A DNA stretch of 64,000 nucleotides from Actinoplanes octamycinicus (lineage in GTDB: Bacteria > Actinomycetota > Actinomycetes > Mycobacteriales > Micromonosporaceae). Positions 24,643-35,152 of this stretch are shown here, in pieces. Both the position numbers and the translations under genes were made by a program. Where the stretch lies: positions 4,073,501 to 4,137,500 of the forward strand of contig NZ_JACHNB010000001.1 of NCBI RefSeq assembly GCF_014205225.1, given 5' to 3'. How positions within the stretch are numbered: the first letter of the stretch is position 1; the number at the start of each line of letters is the position of its first letter. Under the pieces are notes generated by a model. That model was not told the DNA's origin. It ran no database searches and worked only from the letters and a program-made list of their open reading frames with translations.

Positions 24643-25827
24643 TCAGGGTTGGGCGGGCAGGGAGCGGACGAAGGTGGCCAGGCGGCGGAGGCCCTCCTCC
24701 AGATCCGCGCGGGAGGCGGTGTAGGAGAGGCGGACGTGGGATTCCGCGGTGGAGGCGCCGAAGTCGCGGCCCGGGGTGACCGCGACGTGCGCCTCGGCCA
24801 GGGCGCGGCGGCAGAACTCCCAGGCGGTGAGGCCGGTCGCGGAGACGTCGAAGTAGATGTAGAAGGCGCCGTCCGGCGGGACCGGGACCGGGAGACCGAT
24901 CTCGGCCAGGCCGGCCAGGGCGATCGCGCGGCGGGCGGCCAGTTCCCCGCGGCGTTCCTCGCAGACCGCCAGGGACGCCGGGGTGAAGCAGGACAGGGCG
25001 GCGATCTGGGCCGGGGTGGAGGCGCAGAGGAAGTAGTTCATCGCCAGCCGCTCGACCGCCGGGACCAGCACCGGCGGCAGCACGCACCAGCCGAGGCGCC
25101 AGCCGGTCATCCCGAAGTACTTGGAGAAGCTGTTGATCACGATGGCGTCCGGGTCGGCCGTCAGGATGGTGCGCGGCGGGACGCCGTCCGGGGACGGATC
25201 GGCCAGGTCCAGGTAGATCTCGTCGACGATCCGCCAGGCGCCGCGCGCCTCGGCCCGCCGGCAGACCTCGACCAGCTCGGCGAACGGGATCGAGGTGCCG
25301 GTCGGGTTGGCCGGGCTGGCCACCATCACGGCGCGGGTCCGGTCGGTCCAGGCCCGGTCGACCGCCGCGGTGTCCAGCTGGTAGCGCGAGCCGGGCGTGG
25401 TCGGTGCGGTCACCACGACGCCGCCGAAGGTCTCCACCAGCTGCCGGTTGCACGGGTAGGACGGGTCGGCCAGGATCACCTCGTCGCCCGGGTCGGTGGT
25501 CGCGGCCGCGGCCAGCAGCAGCGCGCCGGACGCGCCCGGGGTGACCGCGATCCGGGCCGGGTCGACCGTCACCCGGTGCCGGTCGCGGTAGAAACCGGCG
25601 ATCGCCTCGCGCAGCGCCGGCAGGCCGAACGCCGGCGTGTAGGGCAGCGGCCGCCCATCCATCACCTCGCGCATCGCCGCCCGGACCGCCGGCGGCGCGC
25701 CGAAGTCGGGCTCGCCGAGACCGAGCCGGATCACCCGGTGCCCGGCCGCCTCCAGCCGGCCGGCCTGCTCACCGAACGCCATCGCGTGGAACGGCTCGGC
25801 GGACTGGGCACGCTGCGACAACCTCAT
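24643..25827 (-). CDS. PLP-dependent aminotransferase, class I/II
   Basis: 394 aa fold-type I aminotransferase. Seen: LGLGEPDFGAPPAV, the substrate/PLP segment TPGASGALLLA, DPSYPC, NPTGT, the DEIYLDL region with the PLP-N1 Asp, and the Schiff-base Lys in NSFSKYFGMTGWRLGW. The C-terminal Arg region is RLSYTASRADLEEGLRRL. Amino-donor specificity (aspartate, aromatic or other) cannot be read with confidence. Starts at ATG 25827. The next upstream gene, on the same strand, ends 64 bases away, so cotranscription is possible. Confidence 0.88.
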   Translation of the reverse strand: MRLSQRAQSAEPFHAMAFGEQAGRLEAAGHRVIRLGLGEPDFGAPPAVRAAMREVMDGRPLPYTPAFGLPALREAIAGFYRDRHRVTVDPARIAVTPGASGALLLAAAATTDPGDEVILADPSYPCNRQLVETFGGVVVTAPTTPGSRYQLDTAAVDRAWTDRTRAVMVASPANPTGTSIPFAELVEVCRRAEARGAWRIVDEIYLDLADPSPDGVPPRTILTADPDAIVINSFSKYFGMTGWRLGWCVLPPVLVPAVERLAMNYFLCASTPAQIAALSCFTPASLAVCEERRGELAARRAIALAGLAEIGLPVPVPPDGAFYIYFDVSATGLTAWEFCRRALAEAHVAVTPGRDFGASTAESHVRLSYTASRADLEEGLRRLATFVRSLPAQP

Positions 25828-25891
25828 GGCCGCAGCATGCCACGCCCCGCGCCGGCGATCGTCGACTCGCGGGCGGGGAGCGCCAGGAGCA

Positions 25892-27010
25892 CTACTGGGC
25901 GTCGACGCGTTCGGCCGGCTCGCCGTCCGTCTCCGGCACCACGTCCGGGACCGGATCGCTGAGCTGCTCGCGCAGGTAGTTCCAGACCACCGCGATCAGC
26001 GCGGCGACCGGCACGGCGAGCAGGCTGCCGACGATGCCGGCCAGGTTGCCGCCCAGGGTCACCGCGAGCAGCACCACGGCGGCGTGCAGGCCCAGGCCGC
26101 GGCTCTGGATCATCGGCTGGAAGACGTTCCCCTCCAGCTGCTGGACCAGCAGGATGATGCCGAGCACGATCAGCGCTTTCACCCAGCCGGTGAAGACCAG
26201 CGCGATCAGCACCGCCACCAGGCCGGCGAAGACCGCGCCGACGATCGGGATGAACGCGGTGACGAAGGTCAGCACGGCCAGCGGCAGTACCAGCGGAACC
26301 CCGGTGATCCACAGGCCGAGGCCGATGAAGACCGCGTCGAGCAGGCCGACGAACGCCTGCGAGCGGACGAACGAGCCGAGCGTGTTCCAGCTGCGGGCGG
26401 CGATCTCCGGCAGGTCGGTGCTCAGCCGGCCGGGCAGCTGACGGCTCAGCCAGGGCAGGAACCGCGGCCCGTCCTTGAGGAAGAAGAACATCAGGAACAG
26501 CGCGAGGATCGTGGTGACCAGGCCGTTCACCACCGTGCTCACCCCGGTCAGGGTGGCGTTCGCGATGCTGCCGACGCTGGCCTGCACCTTGTCGATCGCG
26601 CTGTTCAGCCCGCTGTTGACCTGGTCGTCGGTGATGTGCAGCGGCGGCCCGGAGGCCCAGTCCCGGACCGTCTGGATGCCGTCCACCACGCCCTGGCCGA
26701 GCTTGCCGCTCTGCGCCGACACCGGCACCGCGATCAGCACCACGATGCCCGTGATCAGGCCCAGGAACAGCACCGTGACCAGCGACGCGGCCAGCGCCGG
26801 TGGCCAGCCGTGCCGGCGCAGGAAGCGCACCGGCGGCCAGGTCAGCGTGGTCAGCAGCAGCGCGACCACCAGCGGCCAGAGGATCGACCAGGCCATCCCG
26901 AGCAGCCGCAGGACCACGTAGGTGAGCAGCAGGATCAACAGGCTCTGGCCGGAGACCCGGGCGGCGTTGCGCATCGCCGTCCGGGTCTTGGTCGCGCTCA
27001 ATGTGGGCAT
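25892..27010 (-). CDS. AI-2E/PerM family transporter
   Basis: 372 aa membrane protein with about eight helices. Family features: the N-terminal pair SLLILLLTYVVLRLL and ILWPLVVALLLTTLTWPPVRFLRRHGWP, the soluble loop (residues about 120-200), and the C-terminal FVTAFIPIVGAVFAGLVAVLIAL with QLEGNVFQPMIQSRGLGLH. Members export autoinducer-like compounds or exchange Na+/H+; the real substrate is unknown. ATG 27010 is preceded by AAGGTGAT, and the longer frame upstream runs into repeat DNA. Confidence 0.88.
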   Translation of the reverse strand: MPTLSATKTRTAMRNAARVSGQSLLILLLTYVVLRLLGMAWSILWPLVVALLLTTLTWPPVRFLRRHGWPPALAASLVTVLFLGLITGIVVLIAVPVSAQSGKLGQGVVDGIQTVRDWASGPPLHITDDQVNSGLNSAIDKVQASVGSIANATLTGVSTVVNGLVTTILALFLMFFFLKDGPRFLPWLSRQLPGRLSTDLPEIAARSWNTLGSFVRSQAFVGLLDAVFIGLGLWITGVPLVLPLAVLTFVTAFIPIVGAVFAGLVAVLIALVFTGWVKALIVLGIILLVQQLEGNVFQPMIQSRGLGLHAAVVLLAVTLGGNLAGIVGSLLAVPVAALIAVVWNYLREQLSDPVPDVVPETDGEPAERVDAQ

Positions 27011-27076
27011 GTTGATCACCTTACGGTGAACCACGCCTGCCGGGTTTTCTTCCACCGGGCTCGCCACACCCGGACC

Positions 27077-27106
27077 GTGCGCAAGGCTGCGGCCACTGCG
27101 GACCGC
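27077..27106. repeat. Half copy of the palindromic element, 30-bp exact match
   Basis: These 30 bases are the exact reverse complement of 24509-24538, the right half of the MITE-like palindrome. The two copies are in inverted orientation and flank the aminotransferase and AI-2E genes. Confidence 0.8.
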
Positions 27107-27125
27107 TACCCGTGCCACCAGGTCG

Positions 27126-27869
27126 TCAGAAGACCTGAAGGCCGTGGGCGCGGAACTGCTCGTGCACCCGGGTCAGCAGTCCCGGACTCGGCGCCGGGGT
27201 GCCGGCCAGCGGGAACGGCAGGCCGAGCGCCGCGTACTTCGGGGCGCCGAGGCGGTGGAACGGGAGCACCTCGACCCGCTGCACGGTGCGGACGGCGGCG
27301 CAGATCGCGGCGACCGCCTCGACGTTCTCCTCGGCGTCGGTCAGGCCGGGGACCAGGACGAACCGGACCCAGATCGGGATGCCCCGGCCGGCCAGCCGGT
27401 GGGCGAAGCGGACGGTGGGCGCCAGGCGGCCGGTGCCGGTCACCCGGCGGTAGGTCGCCGGGTCACCGGACTTGATGTCGAGCAGCACCAGGTCGGTCGC
27501 GTCGAGCAGCGCGTCGTCCGCCCGGTCGCCCAGGAAGCCGCTGGTGTCCAGGGCGGTGTGCAGCCCCCTGGCCCGGCAGCGGTGCAGGATCTCGCGGACG
27601 AAGCCGGGCTGTTCCAGGGGTTCGCCGCCGCTGATCGTGACGCCGCCGCCGGCCACCTTGATGAACCGCTCGTAGCGCGCGATCTCGGTCATCAGGTCGT
27701 CGGCCGTGGTCGGCGTCCCGGTTCGGCGGTGCCAGGTGTCCGGGCTGTGGCAGAACTGGCAGCGCAGCGGGCAGCCGGCCAGGAACGCGACGAATCGCGT
27801 CCCCGGCCCGTCCACGCCGGTCGAGACGTCGAACGAGTGCAGGCTGCCGGTGAGCAGGGCGGTTGTCAC
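27126..27869 (-). CDS. pflA: Pyruvate formate-lyase activating enzyme (radical SAM)
   Basis: 247 aa, the usual length. Radical SAM enzyme that installs the glycyl radical on PflB. The 4Fe-4S motif is CPLRCQFC near residue 33, with [17 protein letters not shown] (SAM-binding GGE) and [15 protein letters not shown] following. GTG 27869 overlaps the pflB stop as GTGA, so pflB and pflA are translationally coupled. Paired with a complete pflB, it should be functional only under anoxia. Confidence 0.93.
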   Translation of the reverse strand: MTTALLTGSLHSFDVSTGVDGPGTRFVAFLAGCPLRCQFCHSPDTWHRRTGTPTTADDLMTEIARYERFIKVAGGGVTISGGEPLEQPGFVREILHRCRARGLHTALDTSGFLGDRADDALLDATDLVLLDIKSGDPATYRRVTGTGRLAPTVRFAHRLAGRGIPIWVRFVLVPGLTDAEENVEAVAAICAAVRTVQRVEVLPFHRLGAPKYAALGLPFPLAGTPAPSPGLLTRVHEQFRAHGLQVF

Positions 27870-30097
27870 AGCGCACCGTGGAAGGTACGGGAGATGACGT
27901 CGCGCTGCTGCTCGGTGGTGAGCTTGACGAAGTTCACCGCGTAGCCGGAGACCCGGATGGTCAGCTGCGGGTACTTCTCCGGGTGCAGCATCGCGTCCTC
28001 CAGGGTGGCCCGGTCCAGCACGTTCACGTTCAGGTGGAAGCCGCCGGCGTCGGTGTAGCCGTCGAGCACGCCGACCAGGTTGCCGATCCGCTCGTCGCGG
28101 CTGTGGCCCAGCCCGTTCGGGGTGACCGTGGTGGTCAGCGAGATGCCGTCGCGAGCGCTGCGGTAGGGCAGTTTCGCCACCGAGAGGGCGGCGGCGACCA
28201 GGCCGTGCCGGTCCCGCCCGTTCATCGGGTTGGCGCCGGGCGCGAACGGCTCGCCGGCCCGCCGCCCGTCCGGGGTGTTGCCGGTGTGCTTGCCGTAGAC
28301 CACGTTCGAGGTGATGGTCAGGACGGACAGGCTGGGCTCGGCCCCGCGGTAGGTCGGCTGCCGGCGGATCTTCGCCATGAACCGCTCGACCAGGTCCACC
28401 GCGATCGCGTCGGCCCGGTCGTCGTTGTTGCCGAAGGCCGGGAACTCGCCGTCGATGGCGTAGTCGACGACCAGGCCGGTCTCGTCGCGCAGGGCCTTGA
28501 CCTGGGCGTACTTGATGGCGGCGAGGCTGTCCACGGCGACCGACAGGCCGGCGATCCCGGTGGCGAGGAAGCGGTGCACGGGGTAGTCGTGCAGGGCCAT
28601 CTCGATCCGCTCGTAGGCGTACTTGTCGTGCATGTAGTGGATGACGTTGAGCGCGTTGACGTAGGTCTCGGCGAGCCAGTCGAGCACGTGATCGAACTTG
28701 GCCAGCACCTCTGCGTAGTCCAGGACGTCGTCCGCCACCGGGTCGAAGGGCGGTGTCACCTGCGAGCCGGACATCTCGTCCCGGCCGCCGTTGATCGCGT
28801 AGAGCAGGGCTTTCGCCAGGTTCGCCCGGGCGCCGAAGAACTGCATGTCCTTGCCGACCCGCATGGCCGAGACGCAGCAGGCGATCGCGGTGTCGTCGCT
28901 GTAGGCCGGGCGGATCAGGTCGTCGTTCTCGTACTGGATGGCGCTGGTGTCCAGGCTGACCTGGGCGCAGAACCGCTTGAAGCCGTCCGGCAGCCGGGGT
29001 GACCAGAGCACGGTCAGGTTCGGCTCCGGGGCCGGGCCCAGGTTGTAGAGAGTCTGCAGGTAGCGGAAGCTGGTCCGGGTGACCAGCGGCCGGCCGTCCC
29101 GGTCGAGCCCGCCGAGCGACTCGGTGACCCAGGTCGGGTCGCCGGAGAACAGCTGGTCGTACTCCGGGGTGCGCAGGAAGCGGACGATCCGCAGCTTGAT
29201 CACGAAGTCGTCGACCAGCTCCTGCGCCTGCTCCTCGGTGAGCAGCCCCTCGTCCAGGTCGCGCTGCAGGTAGATGTCGACGAACGACGAGGTGCGGCCG
29301 AGCGACATGGCGGCGCCGTTCTGCTCCTTGATCGCGGCGAGGTAGGCGAAGTAGAGCCACTGGATCGCCTCCCGGCCGGTGGTGGCCGGGCCGCTGATGT
29401 CGAACCCGTAGCGGCCGGCCATGAACCGCAGGTCCTCCAGCGCGCGGATCTGCTCGGCCAGCTCCTCCCGGTCGCGGATCACCGCTTCGCTGGACGGCTG
29501 CCGGTCGAGCGCGCTCTTGCGGGCGTGGCGCTCGGCGACCAGGTGGTCGACGCCGTAGAGGGCGACCCGGCGGTAGTCGCCGATGATCCGGCCGCGGCCG
29601 TAGGCGTCCGGCAGGCCGGTGATGATGTGCGAGCGGCGGGCCGCCAGCACCTCCGCCGGGTACGCGTCGAAGACGCCGTCGTTGTGCGTCTTGCGGTACT
29701 GGCTGAAGATGGTGCGGACGGTGGAGTCCAGCGAGTAGCCGTAGGCGGCCAGGCCGTTCTGCACCATGCGCAGCCCGCCGGCCGGCATGATGGCGCGGCG
29801 CAACGGGGCGCTGGTCTGCAGGCCGACGATCAGCTCGTGGTCGCGGTCGAGGTAGCCGGGCGCGTGCGAGGTGATCGTCGACGGGGTGTGCGCGTCCACG
29901 TCGTAGATGCCGCGCGCCCGCTCCTCGGGGAACATCCGGCTCAGCTGCGCCCAGATCCGCGTGGTACGGGCGGTGGCGCCGGCCAGGAACGCCGCGTCCC
30001 CGGTGTAGGGGGTCACGTTGTCCCGCACGAACGCGCCGACGTCGACCGTCTCGCGCCAGGCCGCCCCGTGGAACCCCCGCCAGGCCGTGTTCGTCAT
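27866..30097 (-). CDS. pflB: Formate C-acetyltransferase (pyruvate formate-lyase)
   Basis: 743 aa; converts pyruvate and CoA to acetyl-CoA and formate. The catalytic pair Cys407-Cys408 lies in [18 protein letters not shown] and the radical Gly718 in [10 protein letters not shown] near the C terminus. The start ATG 30097 has GGAGG a few bases upstream, which fixes it against the longer open frame. No focA formate channel is adjacent. PFL is oxygen-sensitive and a marker of anaerobic or microaerobic metabolism; a DosR-like palindrome lies 54 bases upstream. Confidence 0.95.
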   Translation of the reverse strand: MTNTAWRGFHGAAWRETVDVGAFVRDNVTPYTGDAAFLAGATARTTRIWAQLSRMFPEERARGIYDVDAHTPSTITSHAPGYLDRDHELIVGLQTSAPLRRAIMPAGGLRMVQNGLAAYGYSLDSTVRTIFSQYRKTHNDGVFDAYPAEVLAARRSHIITGLPDAYGRGRIIGDYRRVALYGVDHLVAERHARKSALDRQPSSEAVIRDREELAEQIRALEDLRFMAGRYGFDISGPATTGREAIQWLYFAYLAAIKEQNGAAMSLGRTSSFVDIYLQRDLDEGLLTEEQAQELVDDFVIKLRIVRFLRTPEYDQLFSGDPTWVTESLGGLDRDGRPLVTRTSFRYLQTLYNLGPAPEPNLTVLWSPRLPDGFKRFCAQVSLDTSAIQYENDDLIRPAYSDDTAIACCVSAMRVGKDMQFFGARANLAKALLYAINGGRDEMSGSQVTPPFDPVADDVLDYAEVLAKFDHVLDWLAETYVNALNVIHYMHDKYAYERIEMALHDYPVHRFLATGIAGLSVAVDSLAAIKYAQVKALRDETGLVVDYAIDGEFPAFGNNDDRADAIAVDLVERFMAKIRRQPTYRGAEPSLSVLTITSNVVYGKHTGNTPDGRRAGEPFAPGANPMNGRDRHGLVAAALSVAKLPYRSARDGISLTTTVTPNGLGHSRDERIGNLVGVLDGYTDAGGFHLNVNVLDRATLEDAMLHPEKYPQLTIRVSGYAVNFVKLTTEQQRDVISRTFHGAL

Positions 30098-30150
30098 GAT
30101 GCCTCCTCCGTCTGCCTCTCCAGCCTGCGCTCCGCGCTTCTCGCCGGACA

Positions 30151-30164
30151 GGGACCAAGGTCCC
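30151..30164. promoter_or_regulatory. DosR/DevR-like hypoxia box upstream of pflB
   Basis: GGGACC-AA-GGTCCC is a perfect palindrome between divergent pflB and the M1 peptidase gene. It matches the core of the mycobacterial DosR consensus TTSGGGACTWWAGTCCCSAA at the two conserved GGGAC/GTCCC halves. A half site TTCGGGAC follows at 30171-30178, so two subsites may be present. Assignment to a DosR-type regulator is inference. Confidence 0.6.
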
Positions 30165-30221
30165 GACTGATTCGGGACAGGGGACTGACGTTCGACTGTG
30201 GACGGCGTAGCGTCGGCGGTC

Positions 30222-31766
30222 ATGAGTGACTCAATCGAGAAACGTCTCTCGGGGCTGCTCGCGGCCGGCGCCACCGCGCTGGTCGTGGTGGCCGGACTGG
30301 CCGCTCCCGCCCAGGCGGGCGGCGGGTCGGCGAGCCCAGGTTCGGCCGGTCTCGGTGACCGGCTGTACCCGCTGCTCGGCAACGGTGGGTACGACGTGCA
30401 GAACTACGACCTGCGGATCCGCTATCCGCAGAAGGACCCCAAGCAGCAGGTCACCGGCGACGTGACGATCATCGCGGTGGCCACCCAGAACCTGTCCCGG
30501 TTCGACCTCGACTTCGGCGGCGACGGGGTCGGCAAGGTGTCGGTCAACGGCAAGCCGGCCCGGTTCAGCCGGGACGGCGACGAGCTGATCATCACGCCGA
30601 GCCGGTACCTGACGAAGGGCAAGCGGTTCTGGGTCACGGTCAGCGGGTTCACCGCGACCCCGATCCCGGCCAACGCGGACTCGCCGGCCGGATTCGTCAC
30701 CACCCCGGACGGCACCATCATGGCCGGCCAGCCGGACCAGTCGCACCAGCTGTTCCCCAGCAACGACCACCCGCGCGACATGGCGACCTACACGATCGCG
30801 ATGACCCGCCCGTCCGGCTGGGCCGCGGTGGCGAACGGGGTGCACGTCGGCGACCGGACCAGCGGCACCACGGTGACCTCGGTCTACCGCGAGTCGAAGC
30901 CGATGGCCAGCGAGCTGATCCAGCTCGCGGTCGGCGCGTTCACCGTGCACCAGCGCCCGTCGGTGGGCGGCGTGCCGATCCGGGACGTGGTGCCCACCCG
31001 GCTCGCCGGCGACCTGCTGCCCAAGGCCGACGTGGAGCGCGCCCAGCTGGCCTGGATGGTGGGCAAGGTCGGGAAGTACCCGTTCGAGAACTACGGGTCC
31101 CTGGTGATCGACGCCGACCTGGGCTTCGCGCTGGAGACCCAGACCCTCTCGCTGTACGACACCGGTCTGTTCGGCTACCCGAAGTTCGTCCTCGACCCGA
31201 TCATGGCGCACGAGCTGGCGCACATGTGGTTCGGCGACAGCGTCGCGCCGGCCCGGTGGAGCGACGTCTGGCAGAACGAGGGCCACGCCACCTGGTACGA
31301 GCTGACCTACGCCGACGAGTTCGGTCACCTCAAGGACTACACCGGCCAGCCCGACCTGGAGTCGTACTTCAAGCAGGTCTACAGCCGGGGCGACCAGTAC
31401 CGGCAGGACTACGGCCCGGTGGCCTACCCGCTGCGGTCCGACTCGATCTGGGACGTCTTCAACCCCAACGTGTACGACGGCGGCGCGCTCGTCCTCTACG
31501 CGCTGCGGCAGAAGATCGGCGCCAAGGCGTTCGACAGCCTGGAGCGCGCCTGGGTCGCCCAGAACCGCGGCAAGTCGGTCACCACGCAGGACTTCATCGC
31601 GCTGGCCTCCAAGGTCGCGCACCGGGACCTGCGCGGCTTCCTGAACGACTGGCTGTACGGCACCACCACGCCGCCGATGCCGGGCCACCCGGACTGGACA
31701 GTGACCCCGCCGCAGCCGCCCTCGGCGCCGGCGGCCGCCGTGGCGAAAGCGCGGAACAACCGCTGA
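30222..31766 (+). CDS. Secreted M1 family zinc metallopeptidase
   Basis: 514 aa. Signal peptide in residues about 1-32 ([17 protein letters not shown]). The M1 zinc site is intact: HELAH (330-334) and the third ligand Glu353 in NEGHATW, 18 residues after the second His. The N-terminal beta domain ([24 protein letters not shown]) is typical of aminopeptidase N-like enzymes; the usual C-terminal helical domain is short. The exopeptidase GAMEN motif is replaced by GFALETQT. The ATG 30222 is preferred over GTG 30198. Its stop abuts the stop of the convergent chemoreceptor. Confidence 0.88.
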   Translation: MSDSIEKRLSGLLAAGATALVVVAGLAAPAQAGGGSASPGSAGLGDRLYPLLGNGGYDVQNYDLRIRYPQKDPKQQVTGDVTIIAVATQNLSRFDLDFGGDGVGKVSVNGKPARFSRDGDELIITPSRYLTKGKRFWVTVSGFTATPIPANADSPAGFVTTPDGTIMAGQPDQSHQLFPSNDHPRDMATYTIAMTRPSGWAAVANGVHVGDRTSGTTVTSVYRESKPMASELIQLAVGAFTVHQRPSVGGVPIRDVVPTRLAGDLLPKADVERAQLAWMVGKVGKYPFENYGSLVIDADLGFALETQTLSLYDTGLFGYPKFVLDPIMAHELAHMWFGDSVAPARWSDVWQNEGHATWYELTYADEFGHLKDYTGQPDLESYFKQVYSRGDQYRQDYGPVAYPLRSDSIWDVFNPNVYDGGALVLYALRQKIGAKAFDSLERAWVAQNRGKSVTTQDFIALASKVAHRDLRGFLNDWLYGTTTPPMPGHPDWTVTPPQPPSAPAAAVAKARNNR

Positions 31767-33746
31767 TCAGCCGACCATCTGCTCGGCGAAGGCCACCAGG
31801 CGCTGCGCCATGGCGTCGTCGGTGACCAGGAACTGAAGGCCGATCTCCTGCTGGCCGGGGGAGTCGACCACGTTCACCACCCGTGCGGGCACGGTGAGCG
31901 TGTCGTCGGTGACCCCGGTCAGCTCGGCGTCGGCCGTGGTGCCCTCGGCGAAGGCGGCCGTGCCGGCCACGATGCAGCGCAGGCCGCCGGCGCTGACGTT
32001 GATCAGGACGGCCGGGGTGGCCGGCTGGCCCGGCCGGCGCAGGGCGACCTTGCCGGCCGCCGCGAGCCGCTCGTGCTCGCGCCGCTCCAGCCGGCTGGCC
32101 AGGTCGGTCATCTCGTCGACCCGGCCGAGCGTGGCGCTCATCTGCCCGGCCAGCCGCTCCATCAGCGTGCCCTGGTCGGCGGCGACGGTGCGCAGCGAGG
32201 TGGCCGCGTCGCCGACCCCGCCGATGCCGTCGATCATCGTGGTGATCGTGTCGGACATCGCGGTGGTGTCCCGGCGCAGGTCGTCAATGGTCCGCAGGAT
32301 CTGGTCGGTGGACTCGGCGGTGTGCATGGCGAGCTGCTTGACCTCGTCGGCGACCACGGTGAAGCCGTACCCCAGCTCGCCGGCCCGGGCCGCCTCGATG
32401 GTCGCGTTCAGCGCCAGCAGCCGGGTCTGCCGGGCGATCCCGGTTACCAGTTCGGCGGTCGAGGCGACCCGGCGCAGGCTGTGCTCCAGCGACGAGATCA
32501 CCTGCTCGGCGTCGTGCGCCTGGCCGACGATCGCGTTGGTCGCCGCGTCCGCCACGCTGATCCGGTCGTCGATCACGCCGGCCGTGGTGCGTACCTCGCT
32601 CACCTTGTCGGTGACCTGCCGCAGCTCCTCGGCGATCACCGAGGTCGACTCGTCGATGATCTCCTGGGTCCGCCGCCGGAACTGGGTCTCGGCCTGCCGC
32701 TGGTGCAGGAATCCGGCCCGCAGCTGCTGCTCCCGGGCCACCTCGGCCTGGGCCAGGGCGGCCTCCTGGTCCTGCAGCCGGGTGCGGGCCACCACCAGGG
32801 CCCGGCCGATGTCGCCCATCTCGTCGCGCCCCTCGGGCAGCGGCCGGGGCGCCAGGTCGGCGCCGGCGATCGCGGTCACCGCCGCCACCGTCCGCCGCAC
32901 GTCGTGGCTGGTCCGCCAGAGCACCCCGGCGGCGCACCAGAGGGCGAGCACGAACCCGCCGAGCGAGATGCCCAGGACCAGGCCGCGTTCCAGGGCGTTC
33001 TCCCGGGTGCGGGCGCTGAGCAGCGCGGTCAGCTCGTCGGTCAACGGCCGTACGGCGGCGGTGGCCGCCGCCGCCACCTCGGCCGGGTCGGCCGCGCCGG
33101 GCGTGTTGAGCGTCTCGGTCAGCCGCTTGTCCAGCGCGGTGATCGTGTCGGCCAGGGTGAGCACCGGGGTGAGCCGGCCGGTCAGCCCGGCCCGGCCGGT
33201 GTGCTCCGCCGCGGTCGCCACGTCGTTGCGCAGCGCGTCGGCGATCGCCTCCAGCCGGCCGGCCAGCACCGCCTGGGCGGCCATCGCCTGCCGGCTGGTC
33301 AGTTCCGGGTCCGGGTGGGCCGCGGCCAGCGTGGCCAGCAGCGCCTGCGGCACCTGCACCACCTGCGCGTCCATCACGTAGAACGAGTCCAGGTCCGGGT
33401 CGAGGATCAGGTTGGAGGCGTTGCCCAGCACCGCGATCAGCCCGGCCAGCCCGGCCGCCGTGGCGCTCCGGGCGGCGGCCGACCCGTCGCCGATCTCCGG
33501 CACCTCCGCCATCGTGTCGCCGAGCTCCAGATCCGGGTGCGCGGCGATGGCCGCGCGGATCGGTCCCAGGTCGGGTGTGCGGCCGGCGGCGGTGTCGGCG
33601 AGCGCGGTCAGGGCCGGCCCGAGGACGGTGACGCCCTGCTCCTCCCGGTCGGTGAAGGACAGGTCGTGGTTCTTGGCGGCGGTGTACATCCCGGTGGCCA
33701 GACCGCCCGGCACCAGCAGGACGACGACCAGCAGGCCGAGCCGCAT
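31767..33746 (-). CDS. Methyl-accepting chemoreceptor-like protein with C-terminal PilZ
   Basis: 659 aa. An N-terminal membrane helix, a periplasm-type helical sensor (about 30-255), a second helix ([21 protein letters not shown], about 262-282), HAMP, and a signalling domain with the hairpin tip [24 protein letters not shown]. After this a PilZ domain (about 555-659) shows RREHER (RxxxR) and INVSAGGL in place of DxSxxG, so it may bind c-di-GMP. ATG 33746 leaves almost no residues before the first helix, and upstream codons continue plausibly ([16 protein letters not shown]) without a start codon, so the true start is uncertain. Confidence 0.85.
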   Translation of the reverse strand: MRLGLLVVVLLVPGGLATGMYTAAKNHDLSFTDREEQGVTVLGPALTALADTAAGRTPDLGPIRAAIAAHPDLELGDTMAEVPEIGDGSAAARSATAAGLAGLIAVLGNASNLILDPDLDSFYVMDAQVVQVPQALLATLAAAHPDPELTSRQAMAAQAVLAGRLEAIADALRNDVATAAEHTGRAGLTGRLTPVLTLADTITALDKRLTETLNTPGAADPAEVAAAATAAVRPLTDELTALLSARTRENALERGLVLGISLGGFVLALWCAAGVLWRTSHDVRRTVAAVTAIAGADLAPRPLPEGRDEMGDIGRALVVARTRLQDQEAALAQAEVAREQQLRAGFLHQRQAETQFRRRTQEIIDESTSVIAEELRQVTDKVSEVRTTAGVIDDRISVADAATNAIVGQAHDAEQVISSLEHSLRRVASTAELVTGIARQTRLLALNATIEAARAGELGYGFTVVADEVKQLAMHTAESTDQILRTIDDLRRDTTAMSDTITTMIDGIGGVGDAATSLRTVAADQGTLMERLAGQMSATLGRVDEMTDLASRLERREHERLAAAGKVALRRPGQPATPAVLINVSAGGLRCIVAGTAAFAEGTTADAELTGVTDDTLTVPARVVNVVDSPGQQEIGLQFLVTDDAMAQRLVAFAEQMVG

Positions 33747-33971
33747 GCCGGTGCGCAGCCGGTCGGTGACGGCGAGAACCGGCCGGAGGAGGAGGGGTGG
33801 CGAACTCAGAGCCGGCCTCCCTCCTCGGATACGGTGGGTACGGGTCTCCCCACCTGTCGGTATTTTCCCGTTTTCCCCCGTCGGCGCGGCGGGAAGTCCG
33901 AAACCCGCGCCGTTGCCTTTCTTTACTGAGCCGCAGTAGCGTGATCGCCGTCACTATCGAGGGAGTGCGGT

Positions 33972-34505
33972 ATGAGAGTGGCGGGCCGGACCCTGGTGGT
34001 GATCGGCGCGGGCAGCGACATCGGCCGGGCGGTCGCCCTGGAGGCGGTCCGGCGCGGCGCGCGGGTCGCCGCCGCCGACCGGGATCCGGTGGCCCTGGGC
34101 GAGACCGCCCGTCAGGTGGTCGCCCCGCAGCAGCTCTCCACGCACCCGGTGGACGCCACCGACCGGCTGGACATCGAAGCGCTTCCCGCCGCGGTGATCG
34201 AGCGGTGGGGCCGGGTGGACGGCGTGATCGACCACGCCGGGACGCTCTACCGCGCGTTCCTGCCGCTGCTGCGCACCCGGCCGGAGGCCCACCTGGTGCA
34301 CCCGGCGGCGGCCGGGACGGCACAGACCGGAGCCGGCATCCGGGTCACCGTGGTGCTGCCGGGCGGGCCGGAGCGGTCCGCGGACGAGGCCTACCGGGCC
34401 GCCTGCGACCTGCTGGACGCGATGGAGCGCAACGCCGGCCGGGTCCGGCTCGGCGCGGACCGGTGGTGGGAGCGGCTCAGTAGGAGCTCGAGAAGAACAG
34501 CATGA
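33972..34505 (+). CDS. Short-chain dehydrogenase-like protein lacking catalytic residues
   Basis: 177 aa, against about 250 aa for classical SDRs. The cofactor-binding start VVIGAGSDIGRAVALEA, the Asp in AAADRD and a fragment WGRVDGVIDHAG are present. The stretch that should carry Ser and YxxxK is absent; the sequence goes from LPLLRTRPEAHLVHPAAAG straight to IRVTVVLPGG. It may be a reduced cofactor-binding protein or a gene with an internal deletion of about 50 codons. ATG has GAGGGAG upstream. Its 3' end overlaps the convergent DUF1707 gene by 29 bases. Confidence 0.6.
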   Translation: MRVAGRTLVVIGAGSDIGRAVALEAVRRGARVAAADRDPVALGETARQVVAPQQLSTHPVDATDRLDIEALPAAVIERWGRVDGVIDHAGTLYRAFLPLLRTRPEAHLVHPAAAGTAQTGAGIRVTVVLPGGPERSADEAYRAACDLLDAMERNAGRVRLGADRWWERLSRSSRRTA

Positions 34506-34938
34506 GCAGCATGGCGACCTGGACGAGCACGCCGGCCGAGCCGCAGACCAGTCCGGTGATCGCCATCGCCCGGCCGTTCGGCACCTGACGGCCCTTCAGC
34601 GCGACGATGCCGAGCACCGTCGCGACGATGCCGGTGAGGCCACCCAGCAGGCAGGGGGCGAGCGGCAGCGACAGCAGGCCGAGAACCATCGCGAGCAGCG
34701 GCATCCTGCCCCGGTCGGCCGGTGGGGGCGGCGGGGTGACCGGGTGTGCCAGCACCGGCACCGGCAGGTCGTGCACCACTGTGGACAGCTCGCCCCAGGT
34801 CCGCGACGCGTAGGCCTGCCGGGACCGCTCGCTGAACTCCTCGATGGTGAGCCGGCCCTCGGCGGTCGCGGCGCTCAGCTGCGCCACGATGGCCTCACGG
34901 TCGGCATCCGAGACGCGGACGTGCGGCGAGCGATACAT
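34477..34938 (-). CDS. DUF1707 and DUF4190-type membrane protein
   Basis: 153 aa. The N-terminal DUF1707 domain (RVSDADREAIVAQLSAATAEGRLTIEEFSERSRQAY) is a small helical, SHOCT-like module. After a Pro-rich linker, residues about 75-150 hold a DUF4190-like double helix (LLAMVLGLLSLPL, GIVATVLGIVALKG, GLVCGSAGVLVQVAML). Probably a small membrane protein of unknown role. ATG 34938 is set by the DUF1707 start; the longer open frame upstream shows no family similarity. Confidence 0.8.
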   Translation of the reverse strand: MYRSPHVRVSDADREAIVAQLSAATAEGRLTIEEFSERSRQAYASRTWGELSTVVHDLPVPVLAHPVTPPPPPADRGRMPLLAMVLGLLSLPLAPCLLGGLTGIVATVLGIVALKGRQVPNGRAMAITGLVCGSAGVLVQVAMLLMLFFSSSY

Positions 34939-35152
34939 GCCGGAAAGGCTACCGGCGCACGCCGGCGCCCGCGTCCACCGGCCGGGCGTAATCCGACCGG
35001 GGTGATCTTGGTTACTCGACGGCCCCGATTCGTGGACTTCTCCATCCTCATGTAGGACCGTGCCCACCCGACTGACTTGACAGCATCGGACAGAATCCGG
35101 GGATGTCGATGCCGGGCATACGGGGGTAGACCATGGCACAAGTAACGGCTCC

